From Trueperaceae bacterium (lineage in GTDB: Bacteria; Deinococcota; Deinococci; Deinococcales; Trueperaceae), in the NCBI GenBank assembly GCA_007121175.1, contig SKMG01000104.1, positions 1-12,754 of the forward strand: a DNA stretch of 12,754 bases, given 5' to 3'. Of the stretch, positions 5,429 to 12,754 are shown one piece after another. The notes beneath the pieces were generated by a model that made no database searches, was not told the DNA's origin, and was given only the letters and a program-made list of their open reading frames with translations. Numbering within the stretch: the first letter of the stretch is position 1; every line of letters begins with the position of its first letter. The position numbers and the translations under genes were made by a program.

Positions 5429-6697
5429 TCACGGTGTGCAGTGCGACGGGGCCGGGAGGCCGGCGCTTCGCTCATGAATCCAGTGCACCGCGGCCTCGAA
5501 GCCTGCTGGACGAGTCTCGCGGTGCCGCGCATCGTGCACGTTCAGGTACGTGACATCGCTGCCACGAGCACACAGCTCGGAGACGAACCGTTCTTGGGTC
5601 CGATCGTGGACGATCACATCGCGGCCACCCTGCACCACGAGCGCCGGCAGGCCGTGTCCTGAGAGGCCGGTCCGATTCTCCTGGAAGAGGGCGTAGAGGC
5701 CCGGATAGTCTATCGGCACCGTCCCGGCCCGCAAGGCCCGCGCGAAGGCCGGTGTGTACATGGCGTCGACATCGAATGGGTAGATCTGCTGCGCGCGGTC
5801 GACGCACACGCTCAAGGCTTCGCGCTGCAGCGACGGGAGCCAGCGATCCGCCAAGACCGAAGCCGCGTCGACCTGAGCGGGACCATAGATCGCGGACCAG
5901 CTCGCGAGCACGTATGGAGCGTAGAACGGCCCTTCGACGAATAGCGGCAAGACGTCGGTGGTCGCCCCATAGCCGATCATGCCGAGCAGAGGGAGCTCCG
6001 GTGCGTACCACGGGCGCAGATCGGCGGCGGCGAAGGCCGCGTGCCCGCCCTGCGAGTAGCCGCCCATCAGCACCGCATCCTGGAGTTCGCCGAGCCACGG
6101 AGCTTCGGAGAAGAAGAAGCGAGCTGCGCGAGCCGCATCGAGCATCACATGCGCCTCGCTCGCAGCATGGAAGTACGCCTGGGGGCGCATCGGGTTCTCG
6201 AAGCCGAGGTAGTCCGGGAACACCGTGACGATGCCGCGCCCGGCGTAGGGGGCGAGGTAACCACGATACTCGCCCAGCGGTTGCGGGAGCGCTGCCTCGC
6301 GTGATGGAGCACACAGGTCCGCGAGGCCGGTGGTGCCCGAGCCGAAGACGTACAGCGGTGATGGGCCCCGTGGCGGATCGACAGGCACGAAGAGCGACGC
6401 GCTGACGACGGCCAGCTCGCCCTCCAGGCCGGTGGTCACGAATCGGAGCCGGTAGAGGTCGACGTCGTTCTCGACCTCCGGCATCCCAAAACGGCCGAAT
6501 GCGGCTGCAGCCCGTTGGCGAACCGTCGCTCTCGACAGCCGTTCTTCGTAGATGACCTCCACGAGGCTGCCCGGAGGCTGGGCCAACGCGGTCGGCAACG
6601 CTTCGGCCGACGCCCCATCGAGCCCGACTCGCCATGACGCTGCCAACAAGATAGTGAGCACAAACACGATCGGTAGAGCCTTGCCTGCTGGTGCCAT
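5429..6697 (-). CDS. Secreted alpha/beta hydrolase (LIP-like lipase/esterase), second paralogue
   Basis: 422 aa from the ATG at 6697. It is predicted to be a secreted or periplasmic serine hydrolase acting on ester bonds; the substrate is unknown. An N-terminal signal sequence is visible (hydrophobic ALPIVFVLTILLAASW, about 7-22, with a likely cleavage after ASA at about 31). The nucleophile elbow is GYSQG (213-217, Ser215). D360 in VVQGGRDV and H392 in HDARHRET complete a likely triad. The segment SGTTGLADLCAPSREA (120-135) and the overall layout resemble the secretory lipase (LIP, Candida lipase A-like) group. A GTG at 6718 overlapping the preceding stop is possible. However, GAGGAGGT just before the ATG at 6697 and the better signal peptide favour the shorter form. 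It is clearly a tandem paralogue of the gene before it and is last in the operon. Confidence 0.85.
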   Translation of the reverse strand: MAPAGKALPIVFVLTILLAASWRVGLDGASAEALPTALAQPPGSLVEVIYEERLSRATVRQRAAAAFGRFGMPEVENDVDLYRLRFVTTGLEGELAVVSASLFVPVDPPRGPSPLYVFGSGTTGLADLCAPSREAALPQPLGEYRGYLAPYAGRGIVTVFPDYLGFENPMRPQAYFHAASEAHVMLDAARAARFFFSEAPWLGELQDAVLMGGYSQGGHAAFAAADLRPWYAPELPLLGMIGYGATTDVLPLFVEGPFYAPYVLASWSAIYGPAQVDAASVLADRWLPSLQREALSVCVDRAQQIYPFDVDAMYTPAFARALRAGTVPIDYPGLYALFQENRTGLSGHGLPALVVQGGRDVIVHDRTQERFVSELCARGSDVTYLNVHDARHRETRPAGFEAAVHWIHERSAGLPAPSHCTP

Positions 6698-6700
6698 GGG

Positions 6701-6708
6701 ACCTCCTC
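6701..6708 (-). promoter_or_regulatory. Strong Shine-Dalgarno deciding the hydrolase start
   Basis: On the minus strand this reads GAGGAGGT, followed by CCC and the ATG at 6697. It is the strongest ribosome-binding site seen in the window. It argues for the ATG rather than the overlapping GTG at 6718 as the start of the second hydrolase. Confidence 0.7.
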
Positions 6709-6714
6709 GGTCGT

Positions 6715-7938
6715 TCACTCGCTAAGGACGCTGTCGCAGTCCGTTGGTGGGTCTTCACCGAGCGCGCGCCCGCGTATCCAGGAGAGCGCCTCCTCGAAGC
6801 CGATGTAGCGCGTCTCGTGACGCGTGCGTAGGTAGTTCGGGTAACGGACCGGGCTGCCGAGCTCGCACAGCCGCCGCACGAAGCGGTGCTGGTCTTGCAA
6901 AGGAGCGACCGGGTCATCCACGCCTTGCAGGATGATCACGGGCAGGCCGTGTTCCTGCACGCCGGTTCGGTTCGCCTCCACGAACGCATGCAGCTGCGGG
7001 TGGGTATCGGCAAGCGTGCCTGCGCGCAGCGACGCAGCGAGATCGGGCACCAGCAGTGCAGCCGGATCGCCCGGGTACTCGGCCTGCACGCCAGCGATGC
7101 ACAGGCGCTGCACGTCGTTGGCGAGGCGGCTGGCATACGGCTCCTGGAGCAGGGCCTGAGGATCGATGGCTCCGTCGTAAACATCGGCGTAGGCATACAA
7201 AATCCAGGGCGCCACGTACGGGAACGCGCGCATCACCACCTCCACCTCACCGCTCGGTCCGAAGCCCAGAACCCCGGCGAGCGGGACGTCGGGCGCGTAA
7301 CTCGCGGCACGATCGGCGGTCGCGAAGACCACGTGCCCCCCTTGTGAGAAGCCCGCAGCGAAGGCCGAGGTCGGAGCGAGCGCCGGGTCCATGTCCGAGA
7401 GCGCCTGCGACGCCGCTCGAAGAGCGTCGAGCACGACGTGCGCCTCGGCATCGGCGACGAAGTACGGCTGAATGCGATCCGGGTCGAAGAACCCGATGTA
7501 GTTCGGCACCACCGTCGGCAGCCCCTGGCCTGCGTACGCCAAACCGTAGGCGCCGTACGTGTCGAGCCCTCCCCCCTGGACGTACGCGCGCGACGGCGCG
7601 CAGGCGTCGACCAGACCGTTGGATCCCGGAGCGAACGCCAACAGTGAGCCGGCGTCGACGGGTTGCTCGGGCACGAACAGATGAGCCAGCGCCGTTGCCG
7701 GTTCACCGGCCGCGTCGCGCGTTTCGAAACGCATGAGGTAACTGCCGACGGCGCTCTGCACCGGTAACGGCTCGACACCGTTGTTTCGAAAACGACCCGC
7801 CGTCTGATCCCGGACCGCGCCCGCCGAGAACGTACCGCGGAAGTCCAGCTCGAGCAGCCTGCCCGGTTCCGCCCAGGCGATTGCCGAGCACAGCAGCACA
7901 ACCGCGAGCGCCGCCCCGGACCACACCGTCCTCACCAC
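6715..7938 (-). CDS. Secreted alpha/beta hydrolase (LIP-like lipase/esterase), first paralogue
   Basis: 407 aa from the GTG at 7938. It is a predicted exported serine esterase or lipase. A signal peptide is visible at 1-23 (GAALAVVLLCSAIAWA, cleavage likely after AWA). The nucleophile motif is GFSQGG (Ser198), with D342 in LQGVDDP and H374 in RTRHET as likely triad partners. FAPGSNGLVDACAPSRA (102-118) matches the corresponding block in its neighbour. The two proteins also align well near the C terminus (RTG..HGLP, RFV..LC, GFE.A..WI), so they are tandem duplicates that have diverged. The start is chosen because GGAG lies 8 nt before the GTG at 7938; the GTG at 7935, forming a GTGA overlap with the algJ stop, is the alternative. 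The frame stays open upstream to 8136, but that extension lacks a signal peptide and overlaps the SGNH gene. Confidence 0.85.
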   Translation of the reverse strand: MVRTVWSGAALAVVLLCSAIAWAEPGRLLELDFRGTFSAGAVRDQTAGRFRNNGVEPLPVQSAVGSYLMRFETRDAAGEPATALAHLFVPEQPVDAGSLLAFAPGSNGLVDACAPSRAYVQGGGLDTYGAYGLAYAGQGLPTVVPNYIGFFDPDRIQPYFVADAEAHVVLDALRAASQALSDMDPALAPTSAFAAGFSQGGHVVFATADRAASYAPDVPLAGVLGFGPSGEVEVVMRAFPYVAPWILYAYADVYDGAIDPQALLQEPYASRLANDVQRLCIAGVQAEYPGDPAALLVPDLAASLRAGTLADTHPQLHAFVEANRTGVQEHGLPVIILQGVDDPVAPLQDQHRFVRRLCELGSPVRYPNYLRTRHETRYIGFEEALSWIRGRALGEDPPTDCDSVLSE

Positions 7939-9086
7939 CGTGCAGACTCCGGTACGTGGCCACCGAGCGTCAGGTAACGCTCGGGGATCTCCCAGATCAC
8001 CACCTGGGGAGGGGAAGACCACAAGGCATCGCCGCTCAGGTAGCGGTGCATGGGCTCCCACGGGCCCAGGCCGATCAGCGTGGCTTCGATCAGGTCCGAG
8101 CCGAGCGCCTCGCGCAAGGCGCCGGCCGTGTTCCACATCGGGTCAGCACTGTACGACGTGCCCACCAGCACCACCGGTATCTGCACCTCGGCGAACAGGT
8201 CGTCCCCCGGTGGGTCGACGCCTGCCGTGGACGGGACCGCGATCAGGTCGGGCGGTGGCCCCAGCCGCTCCAGCAGAGGACCTAGGTCGAGGAACACAGT
8301 CAGATCACCCCAATGCGCTCGTGCCTCGTCGTGTTCGGTGACGAAGGCAGTGTCGTCGAGGCCCTCGAACGGAGCCCGCTCGCGCACGGTCGCCGCGATG
8401 GCCGCGGCCGCCGCCGCCGCTCCGGTTGGCGTCCAATGGGTGTCGGTGCGTAAGTAAGCATGCTGAGCGGTGAGATCGGCCAGGGCCGGTCGGACGTCGC
8501 TCGCGATCACACCGGCTGCGCGTAGACCGTGGAGCAGCGCGTCGAATCTCGCACTCGCCGCGGCCGGCAACGGCGCCGGAGCGAATGCCGGGACCATCGA
8601 GGCCTTCGCTGGGACGATGGCGACGACCAACTCGACGCCGTGGTCGGCCAACTCTGACCGGACCTCGGCGATCCGCTCCACCCAGGCAGCGACCGCCGCT
8701 TCGGCATCGGGCACGGTGTCGTACTCCTCCCGGCTGTACAACCACCCCTCGCTGCCGATCAGCACTCCTGGGCGGCCCTGCCCGAACAGTCCCACGTCGA
8801 TCACGCCCCACGCCAGGCGCGAGGGCGCGAGCAGCCACGAGGTTGCGTCGAACTCGCGCTGGAACGCTTCTGCCCAGCGACCGTCCACCAGCGGCTCGCT
8901 CGGCCACTCGGTGAGCGAGGGATTGAACAAGGCGGCGACGAAGCCACCGCCGACGACGGCCAGGAAGCCGAGCGCATAGCACCAGCGCCAGCGAGAGGTC
9001 GAGGCGACACCAGCCCAAGCCCTCGTCGACGCGGTCGGTGCGTCGTCGGCATCGTGGCTGGGCGTGGCGTCGGTGTGGGTGGTCAT
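7932..9086 (-). CDS. AlgJ/AlgX-like SGNH O-acetyltransferase
   Basis: 384 aa. Proteins of this family transfer acetyl groups to a polysaccharide outside the cytoplasmic membrane, receiving them from an MBOAT protein. A membrane anchor is at about 36-54 (CYALGFLAVVGGGFVAALF) after a polar Thr/Asp/Ala-rich tail, so the catalytic domain is extracytoplasmic. The SGNH-like signature is present: LRTDTHW (212-218; D215 and H217, the Asp and His of the triad) and VGTSYS (309-313 with S311 as likely nucleophile). IGSEGWLYSREEYD and WEIPERYL (365-372) are also typical of AlgJ/AlgX. There is an alanine run at 223-229. I see no C-terminal carbohydrate-binding module like that of AlgX, so AlgJ is the closer match. 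It starts 5 nt after the algI-like stop and is overlapped by the first hydrolase. Confidence 0.9.
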   Translation of the reverse strand: MTTHTDATPSHDADDAPTASTRAWAGVASTSRWRWCYALGFLAVVGGGFVAALFNPSLTEWPSEPLVDGRWAEAFQREFDATSWLLAPSRLAWGVIDVGLFGQGRPGVLIGSEGWLYSREEYDTVPDAEAAVAAWVERIAEVRSELADHGVELVVAIVPAKASMVPAFAPAPLPAAASARFDALLHGLRAAGVIASDVRPALADLTAQHAYLRTDTHWTPTGAAAAAAAIAATVRERAPFEGLDDTAFVTEHDEARAHWGDLTVFLDLGPLLERLGPPPDLIAVPSTAGVDPPGDDLFAEVQIPVVLVGTSYSADPMWNTAGALREALGSDLIEATLIGLGPWEPMHRYLSGDALWSSPPQVVIWEIPERYLTLGGHVPESARW

Positions 9087-9091
9087 GGGCT

Positions 9092-10510
9092 TCAGAACCG
9101 GAAGTACAAGAACGGCGAGAAGCTGTCAGAAACGGCGCGCATCACGCCCAGCACGAACAGCGGCAGGAGGCCCCAACGCAGGACACGACCGCCTCCCGAA
9201 GCGAAACGTGCTACCGCACCGCGCGCAGCCTCCGACCTTCCGGGGCTCGGGAACCAGATTAACGCGTACGCCACGAGAAGCGTGAAGAGCGCCCTGGGGG
9301 TGAGCTGCCAGTCGAGCTCCGCCGACAGCGCCCAGCCGTTCACGCCGAGCATGCCCGCGTAGACGTCGAAGGCCTGCGTGAGGTCGGACGAGCGGAACAG
9401 CACCCAACCGATCAGCACGAGCATGAAGGTGCCGGCCACCGACCCCAGTCGGCGGGGCCGTTCACCGGCTCCTCGCCAGCGCTCGTAGACCAGGAGTCCG
9501 CCATGCCATGCACCCCAGGCGATGAAGACCCAGGCGGCGCCGTGCCACAGGCCGCCGAGCAGCATCACCAGCATCAGGTTGATGTACGTGCGTCCGGTGC
9601 CCAGCCGGTTGCCCCCTAGGGGTATGTACAGGTAATCACGCAGCCAGCGCGACAGGCTCATGTGCCAGCGACGCCAGAACTCCGTGATGCTCGAAGATAT
9701 GTAGGGACGATCGAAGTTCTCTTTGAAGCGAAAGCCGAGGATCAGACCCAGTCCGATCGCCATGTCGCTGTACCCGCTGAAGTCGAAGAAGAGCTGCGCG
9801 GAGAACGCGAGAACACCCAGCCACGCCTCCGCCGCGGTCGGGGCGGTCAGTGCAAACGCGCCGTCTGCCACCGGCGCTAGCGCGTCCGCGATCAACACCT
9901 TCTTGCAGAAACCGAGCATGAAGCGCTGCGACCCTTCGCCGACCAGGGCTGCACTGCTTCTGGGCGACTCGAGGACGTTCGCGATCGTCTTGTAGCGCAC
10001 GATCGGGCCGGCGATCAGCTGCGGGAAGAGCGCGATGTAGGCGGCGACATCGACGAAGCGTCCCCGATCCGGAGCGTCTCCCCGCCACACGTCCACCATG
10101 TAGCTGATGGCCTGGAACACGTAGAACGAGATACCGATCGGCAGAACGATCGAGAGTGCCGGCAGCGGCGTGCTCCCGAGAGCGACGAGCACGGCGTTGA
10201 GGCTAGCGACCCCGAACTCTGCATACTTGAAGTACGCGAGCGTACCGAGTTGGAGGACGATGCCGAGCGCGAGTATGCGCCCCGCCGTCCGCGGTCGAGA
10301 GACGCGCCAGCGCCCCACATGATGGCCCACCAGGTAGGCGGCCACTGTCGAACCGACGAACACCAGCGCGAAGTCCAGTCGCCACCACGCGTAGAACGCG
10401 TACGAGCACAAGAGGATCCAGGCGGTCCGCCAACGGGCCGGCAGGACCGCGTACACGGCGAGGAACAGCGGCAAGAACAGGAACAGGAAGACCGTGCTGG
10501 TGAAGACCAC
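9092..10510 (-). CDS. MBOAT membrane O-acyltransferase, AlgI-like
   Basis: 472 aa. AlgI-type MBOAT proteins take acetyl groups from a cytoplasmic donor and pass them across the membrane to AlgJ/AlgX. Many hydrophobic segments run through the protein, beginning with VFTSTVFLFLFLPLFLAVY. The family landmarks are all seen: LPIGISFYVFQ (123-133), FPQLIAGPIVRY (162-173), FFDFSGYSDMAIGLG (241-255), FWRRWHMSLSRWLRDYLY with H283 (278-295), and GGLWHGAAW with the catalytic-type H323. The end, SPFLYFRF, is also typical. Length matches AlgI (about 470-520). The start is a GTG at 10510, with GGAG about 9 nt upstream inside the end of algF; the gap is only 3 nt. The MBOAT call is very sure; the acceptor polymer is unknown. 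Confidence 0.95.
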   Translation of the reverse strand: MVFTSTVFLFLFLPLFLAVYAVLPARWRTAWILLCSYAFYAWWRLDFALVFVGSTVAAYLVGHHVGRWRVSRPRTAGRILALGIVLQLGTLAYFKYAEFGVASLNAVLVALGSTPLPALSIVLPIGISFYVFQAISYMVDVWRGDAPDRGRFVDVAAYIALFPQLIAGPIVRYKTIANVLESPRSSAALVGEGSQRFMLGFCKKVLIADALAPVADGAFALTAPTAAEAWLGVLAFSAQLFFDFSGYSDMAIGLGLILGFRFKENFDRPYISSSITEFWRRWHMSLSRWLRDYLYIPLGGNRLGTGRTYINLMLVMLLGGLWHGAAWVFIAWGAWHGGLLVYERWRGAGERPRRLGSVAGTFMLVLIGWVLFRSSDLTQAFDVYAGMLGVNGWALSAELDWQLTPRALFTLLVAYALIWFPSPGRSEAARGAVARFASGGGRVLRWGLLPLFVLGVMRAVSDSFSPFLYFRF

Positions 10511-10513
10511 CCG

Positions 10514-11161
10514 TCACTCCGCGGCGACAGCCTTGAGGTACCGCACCACCGGCCCGTCCTGACCTTCGAGCACGATGATGCTGTGGGCCACGCCGCGGTC
10601 GAACGTGCGAGCGTCGAGCGAGCCGATCACCTCGTCACCTGCGCGTACCTCGAGCGCCACCTCGGCCTCGGCCACAGCGACCGCCGCCTGGCTCCACGGC
10701 ACCACGCCCGACACCACGCTCGGGCCATCGACGACCAGCAGCTCGAGCGACTCGATCTGGGTCAGGTTGTACAGTGCCAGGAGCCCGCGCGAAACGTCGA
10801 TCAGGGGCGTGTCCTCGATGACCAGGGGACCGTCGACCGTGGCAACCACGGTCACGAACGTGCCAGCTTCCACCTCGACCGTGGTGACGTCGCCGCCGAT
10901 GTCGATCCGGACGTCGCCCGGTGCGATGGCGTGGTACGGCGTAGCGTCGCCGAACGCCACCGACTCGAGCGGACCGTTGGCGATCCTGATGCCGAGCCCA
11001 CCGCTTGCCTCGGCGTTCAGGGCCCGCACCCAGCCAGCGTCGGGCGGTGCCGACGGGCCGTAGAGGTCGTCCTGCGCCAGCGAAGAGAGCAACACACCGA
11101 TGACCATGACTGCCAGCGTGACCCGCACCAGCAGGCACGCGAAGGATTCGATGCGCCTCAT
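10514..11161 (-). CDS. AlgF-like O-acetylation accessory protein
   Basis: 215 aa. AlgF is a periplasmic adaptor of the alginate O-acetylation complex with AlgI and AlgJ/AlgX. Here an N-terminal signal is visible (LVRVTLAVMVIGVLLSSLAQ, cleavage near residue 30), followed by DDLYGPSAPPDAGWVRALNA, which resembles the start of mature AlgF. The rest is rich in Val, Gly and Asp, predicted beta-sandwich, as in AlgF. The gene is first of the operon and directly precedes the algI-like gene, which supports the call. The similarity is limited beyond the N-terminal motif, so confidence is below that of its neighbours. No clear Shine-Dalgarno precedes the ATG; TAGCCT lies 7 nt upstream, so the message may be leaderless. 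Confidence 0.8.
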   Translation of the reverse strand: MRRIESFACLLVRVTLAVMVIGVLLSSLAQDDLYGPSAPPDAGWVRALNAEASGGLGIRIANGPLESVAFGDATPYHAIAPGDVRIDIGGDVTTVEVEAGTFVTVVATVDGPLVIEDTPLIDVSRGLLALYNLTQIESLELLVVDGPSVVSGVVPWSQAAVAVAEAEVALEVRAGDEVIGSLDARTFDRGVAHSIIVLEGQDGPVVRYLKAVAAE

Positions 11162-11168
11162 GGTACCG

Positions 11169-11174
11169 AGGCTA
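11169..11174 (-). promoter_or_regulatory. Candidate -10 for the algF operon (leaderless arrangement)
   Basis: On the minus strand TAGCCT (TAnnnT) ends 7 nt before the algF ATG. No Shine-Dalgarno is present in between. If used, transcription would begin at or beside the start codon. The 86-bp gap to ligA must hold both divergent promoters. Confidence 0.4.
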
Positions 11175-11234
11175 CCGGGCGACCATGAGCGGGCGTTGCG
11201 TCGCTGCCGCGTTCGAGCTCGACGGACAGGAGCC

Positions 11235-11240
11235 TACACT
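11235..11240 (+). promoter_or_regulatory. Candidate -10 for ligA (leaderless arrangement)
   Basis: TACACT (TAnnnT) ends 7 nt before the ligA ATG, mirroring the spacing before algF. No Shine-Dalgarno lies between it and the ATG, and no good -35 is seen. Such promoters with a TAnnnT box immediately before the start codon are known for leaderless genes in Deinococcus and Actinobacteria. Confidence 0.45.
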
Positions 11241-11247
11241 TGGGATC

Positions 11248-12754
11248 ATGACCGATGCTACCAATGAGGCCGCTGCTCGCATCGATTCGCTGCGACAACA
11301 GATTGCCCATCACGACCACCTCTACCACGTGCTCGATGCGCCCGAGATCGCTGACGAGGCCTACGACGAGCTCGTGCGCGAGCTCCGAGCGCTCGAGGAG
11401 CGGCATCCGGAGCTGGTGACACCCGACAGCCCGACGCAGCGAGTCGGCGGCGCCCCGGTCGCCGCCTTCGAGACCGTAGCGCACGTAGCGCCCATGCTCA
11501 GCCTCGACAGCGGCGTCGGCGATGGGCCCTTTCGTCAGTTCGATACGCGGGTCCGCAAGGCGCTTCGTCAGGACGACGTGCGCTACTCGCTCGAGCCGAA
11601 GCTCGATGGGCTCTCGATCGAGCTCGTGTACGTCGACGGGCGCCTCGACCGAGCGGTCACGCGCGGCGACGGCCGCAGCGGCGAGGTCGTGACAGCGAAC
11701 GTGCGTACGATCTCGGGCTTGCCTCACGAGCTGCGTCCCGGAGCGTTCTCGGTGCCGCCGCTCCTCGCTGTGCGGGGCGAGGTGTTCCTGCCGCTCGCGG
11801 CCTTCGATGACGTCAATGAGGCGCTCCTGGCCGACGGCAAGGCTCCCTTTGCCAATCCCCGCAACGCAGCCGCGGGTACCGTCCGGCAACTGGACGCGAG
11901 GCTCGCTGCCTCACGCGCTCTGGCTTTCTACGCCTACGACCTGCTCGAAGACGCCGATGATGAGGGCTTCATCCCGTTCGCCAGTCACGGCGAAGTCCTC
12001 GCAGCCCTGAGCGACTGGGGGCTGCCAGTGAACCGAGCGCACGCATGGGCCTCCGATGCCGACCAGGTCGTCGCGTACTACGACGAGCTCGCGCGTCAGC
12101 GCGACGTCTTGGCGTACGAGATCGACGGCGTGGTCGCCAAGCTCGACGACCTGCGGGCTCGCCGTACCCTGGGCAGCACGGCGCACCATCCGCGCTGGGC
12201 CTATGCGATGAAGTTCCCGCCGCGCAAGGAGGTGAGCCAGGTCTTGCGGATCGTCGTGAGCGTAGGCCGCACGGGCGCAGTGACTCCGGTCGCCCTCCTG
12301 CGGCCGGTGAGTATCGGCGGCGTCACCGTCAGCCGTGCGAACTTGCACAACCGGGAGGACATCGAGCGTAAGGACATCCGCGAGGGCGACACGGTGCGCG
12401 TCGAGCGGGCCGGTGACGTCATCCCGCAGGTCGTGGAGCGCGTGGACAGCGCCGCGGAGCGGGGCGAGCCCTTCGCCATGCCCGAGCGCTGCCCAGCGTG
12501 CGACACGTCGCTCGAGCAGCGCGGCCCCTATACGGTGTGCCCCAATGCCTTCGAGTGTCCGGCGCAGCTCGTCGGGCGCATCGTGCACTTCGCCAGCCGC
12601 CGCGGCCTCGACATCGACGGGCTCGGCGAGCGTACGGCCAGGCAGCTCGTCGACCGTGGCCTGGTCCGGCAACTGCCCGACCTGTACGAGCTCAGCCCGC
12701 AGGACCTGCAGGCGCTGGACGGCTTCGCGGAGGTCTCGGCGCGCAACCTGCATC
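11248..12754 (+). CDS. ligA: NAD-dependent DNA ligase LigA (5' part, runs off the window)
   Basis: 502 codons are open from the ATG at 11248 to the right edge; the family is about 670-690 aa, so the last quarter (rest of HhH, BRCT) is outside. LigA seals nicks and Okazaki fragments using NAD+. Visible: the Ia NAD-binding domain (HDHLYHVLDAPEIADEAYD, 22-40); nucleotidyltransferase motif I EPKLDG with the adenylated K118; motif III AVRGEVF (174-180); motif IV YEIDGVVAKLD (290-300); motif V AYAMKFPP (318-325); the OB-fold (about 327-410); and a four-Cys zinc site (C415, C418, C431, C437). HhH repeats begin at about 450 with GLDIDGLGERTA. All key residues are intact, so it should be functional. 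It is transcribed away from the algF operon. Confidence 0.96.
   Translation, partial: MTDATNEAAARIDSLRQQIAHHDHLYHVLDAPEIADEAYDELVRELRALEERHPELVTPDSPTQRVGGAPVAAFETVAHVAPMLSLDSGVGDGPFRQFDTRVRKALRQDDVRYSLEPKLDGLSIELVYVDGRLDRAVTRGDGRSGEVVTANVRTISGLPHELRPGAFSVPPLLAVRGEVFLPLAAFDDVNEALLADGKAPFANPRNAAAGTVRQLDARLAASRALAFYAYDLLEDADDEGFIPFASHGEVLAALSDWGLPVNRAHAWASDADQVVAYYDELARQRDVLAYEIDGVVAKLDDLRARRTLGSTAHHPRWAYAMKFPPRKEVSQVLRIVVSVGRTGAVTPVALLRPVSIGGVTVSRANLHNREDIERKDIREGDTVRVERAGDVIPQVVERVDSAAERGEPFAMPERCPACDTSLEQRGPYTVCPNAFECPAQLVGRIVHFASRRGLDIDGLGERTARQLVDRGLVRQLPDLYELSPQDLQALDGFAEVSARNLH

Noticed and set aside
5472..6917. 481-codon minus-strand frame overlapping both hydrolases
   Set aside because: It is an out-of-frame, Arg-rich shadow of two genes with intact catalytic motifs and signal peptides.
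7719..7732. GCGTTTCGAAACGC, a 14-bp palindrome resembling parS half-sites
   Set aside because: The GTTTC and GAAAC halves are joined without the central 4 bp of parS, it is inside the hydrolase coding sequence, and it is explained by codons for Phe-Glu-Thr-Arg.
7938..8136. N-terminal extension of the first hydrolase to an ATG at 8136
   Set aside because: It would overlap the SGNH gene by about 200 nt, is Arg/Pro-rich, and would bury the obvious signal peptide that starts at 7938/7935.
10250..11188. 312-codon plus-strand frame opposite the algF- and algI-like genes
   Set aside because: It is an antisense shadow rich in His/Arg/Asp with no domain; the opposite strand carries recognised families.
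11158..12753. Two minus-strand frames opposite ligA
   Set aside because: They are antisense to a continuous LigA reading frame with all motifs.

Overview
This GC-rich window combines a plasmid- or chromid-type replication and partition locus (about 1-5000), an O-acetylation and secreted-hydrolase operon (about 5430-11160), and the start of an NAD-dependent DNA ligase gene (11248 to the right edge). No rRNA, tRNA, CRISPR array or insertion sequence was seen. The lineage is uncertain. ParA has NHAGGVAKTS as its P-loop and ParB has an NRVPILSFPEELL...TKAQAIARV segment; with a rep-parA-parB locus and apparently leaderless promoters, these resemble secondary replicons of Deinococcota (Deinococcus or Truepera relatives). 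That is inference from remembered family features, not from a search.

Left part. parA and parB lie on the minus strand with a 4-nt overlap. They are divergent from rep, a two-winged-helix (Rep_3/RepB-like) initiator gene on the plus strand. The 1062 bp between parA and rep contain no convincing gene but form a detailed iteron origin. I find 13 copies of a 19-bp iteron, consensus GYGGGRANNNNNNGGKACY. Two are inverted next to parA, five are dispersed, and six are packed in direct orientation at a 21-24 (mostly 22) bp period just before rep. Between iteron groups lie a 23-bp hairpin, two abutting degenerate DnaA boxes and a relatively AT-rich stretch. A perfect 20-bp palindrome (1921-1940) beside one iteron is a candidate parS or operator. 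Inverted iteron arms just upstream of rep suggest autoregulation. Eight bases after rep comes a gene for an SRAP/HMCES/YedK-type abasic-site shield, probably translated from the same message.

Middle and right part. A 440-bp convergent gap with two hairpins separates the SRAP gene from a five-gene minus-strand operon: algF-like, algI-like (MBOAT), algJ/algX-like (SGNH), and two tandem secreted alpha/beta hydrolases. Spacings are 3 nt, 5 nt, then overlaps. The first three genes form a complete alginate-type O-acetylation module, but no polymerase or export gene is present here. The paired hydrolases suggest a combined acetylation and de-esterification (or lipase) function at the cell surface. 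The divergent gene ligA is normally chromosomal and essential. Its proximity to a plasmid-type origin suggests a chromid, a chromosome that uses such an origin, or an integrated replicon. Both algF and ligA have a TAnnnT hexamer exactly 7 nt before ATG and no clear Shine-Dalgarno, the arrangement of leaderless genes.
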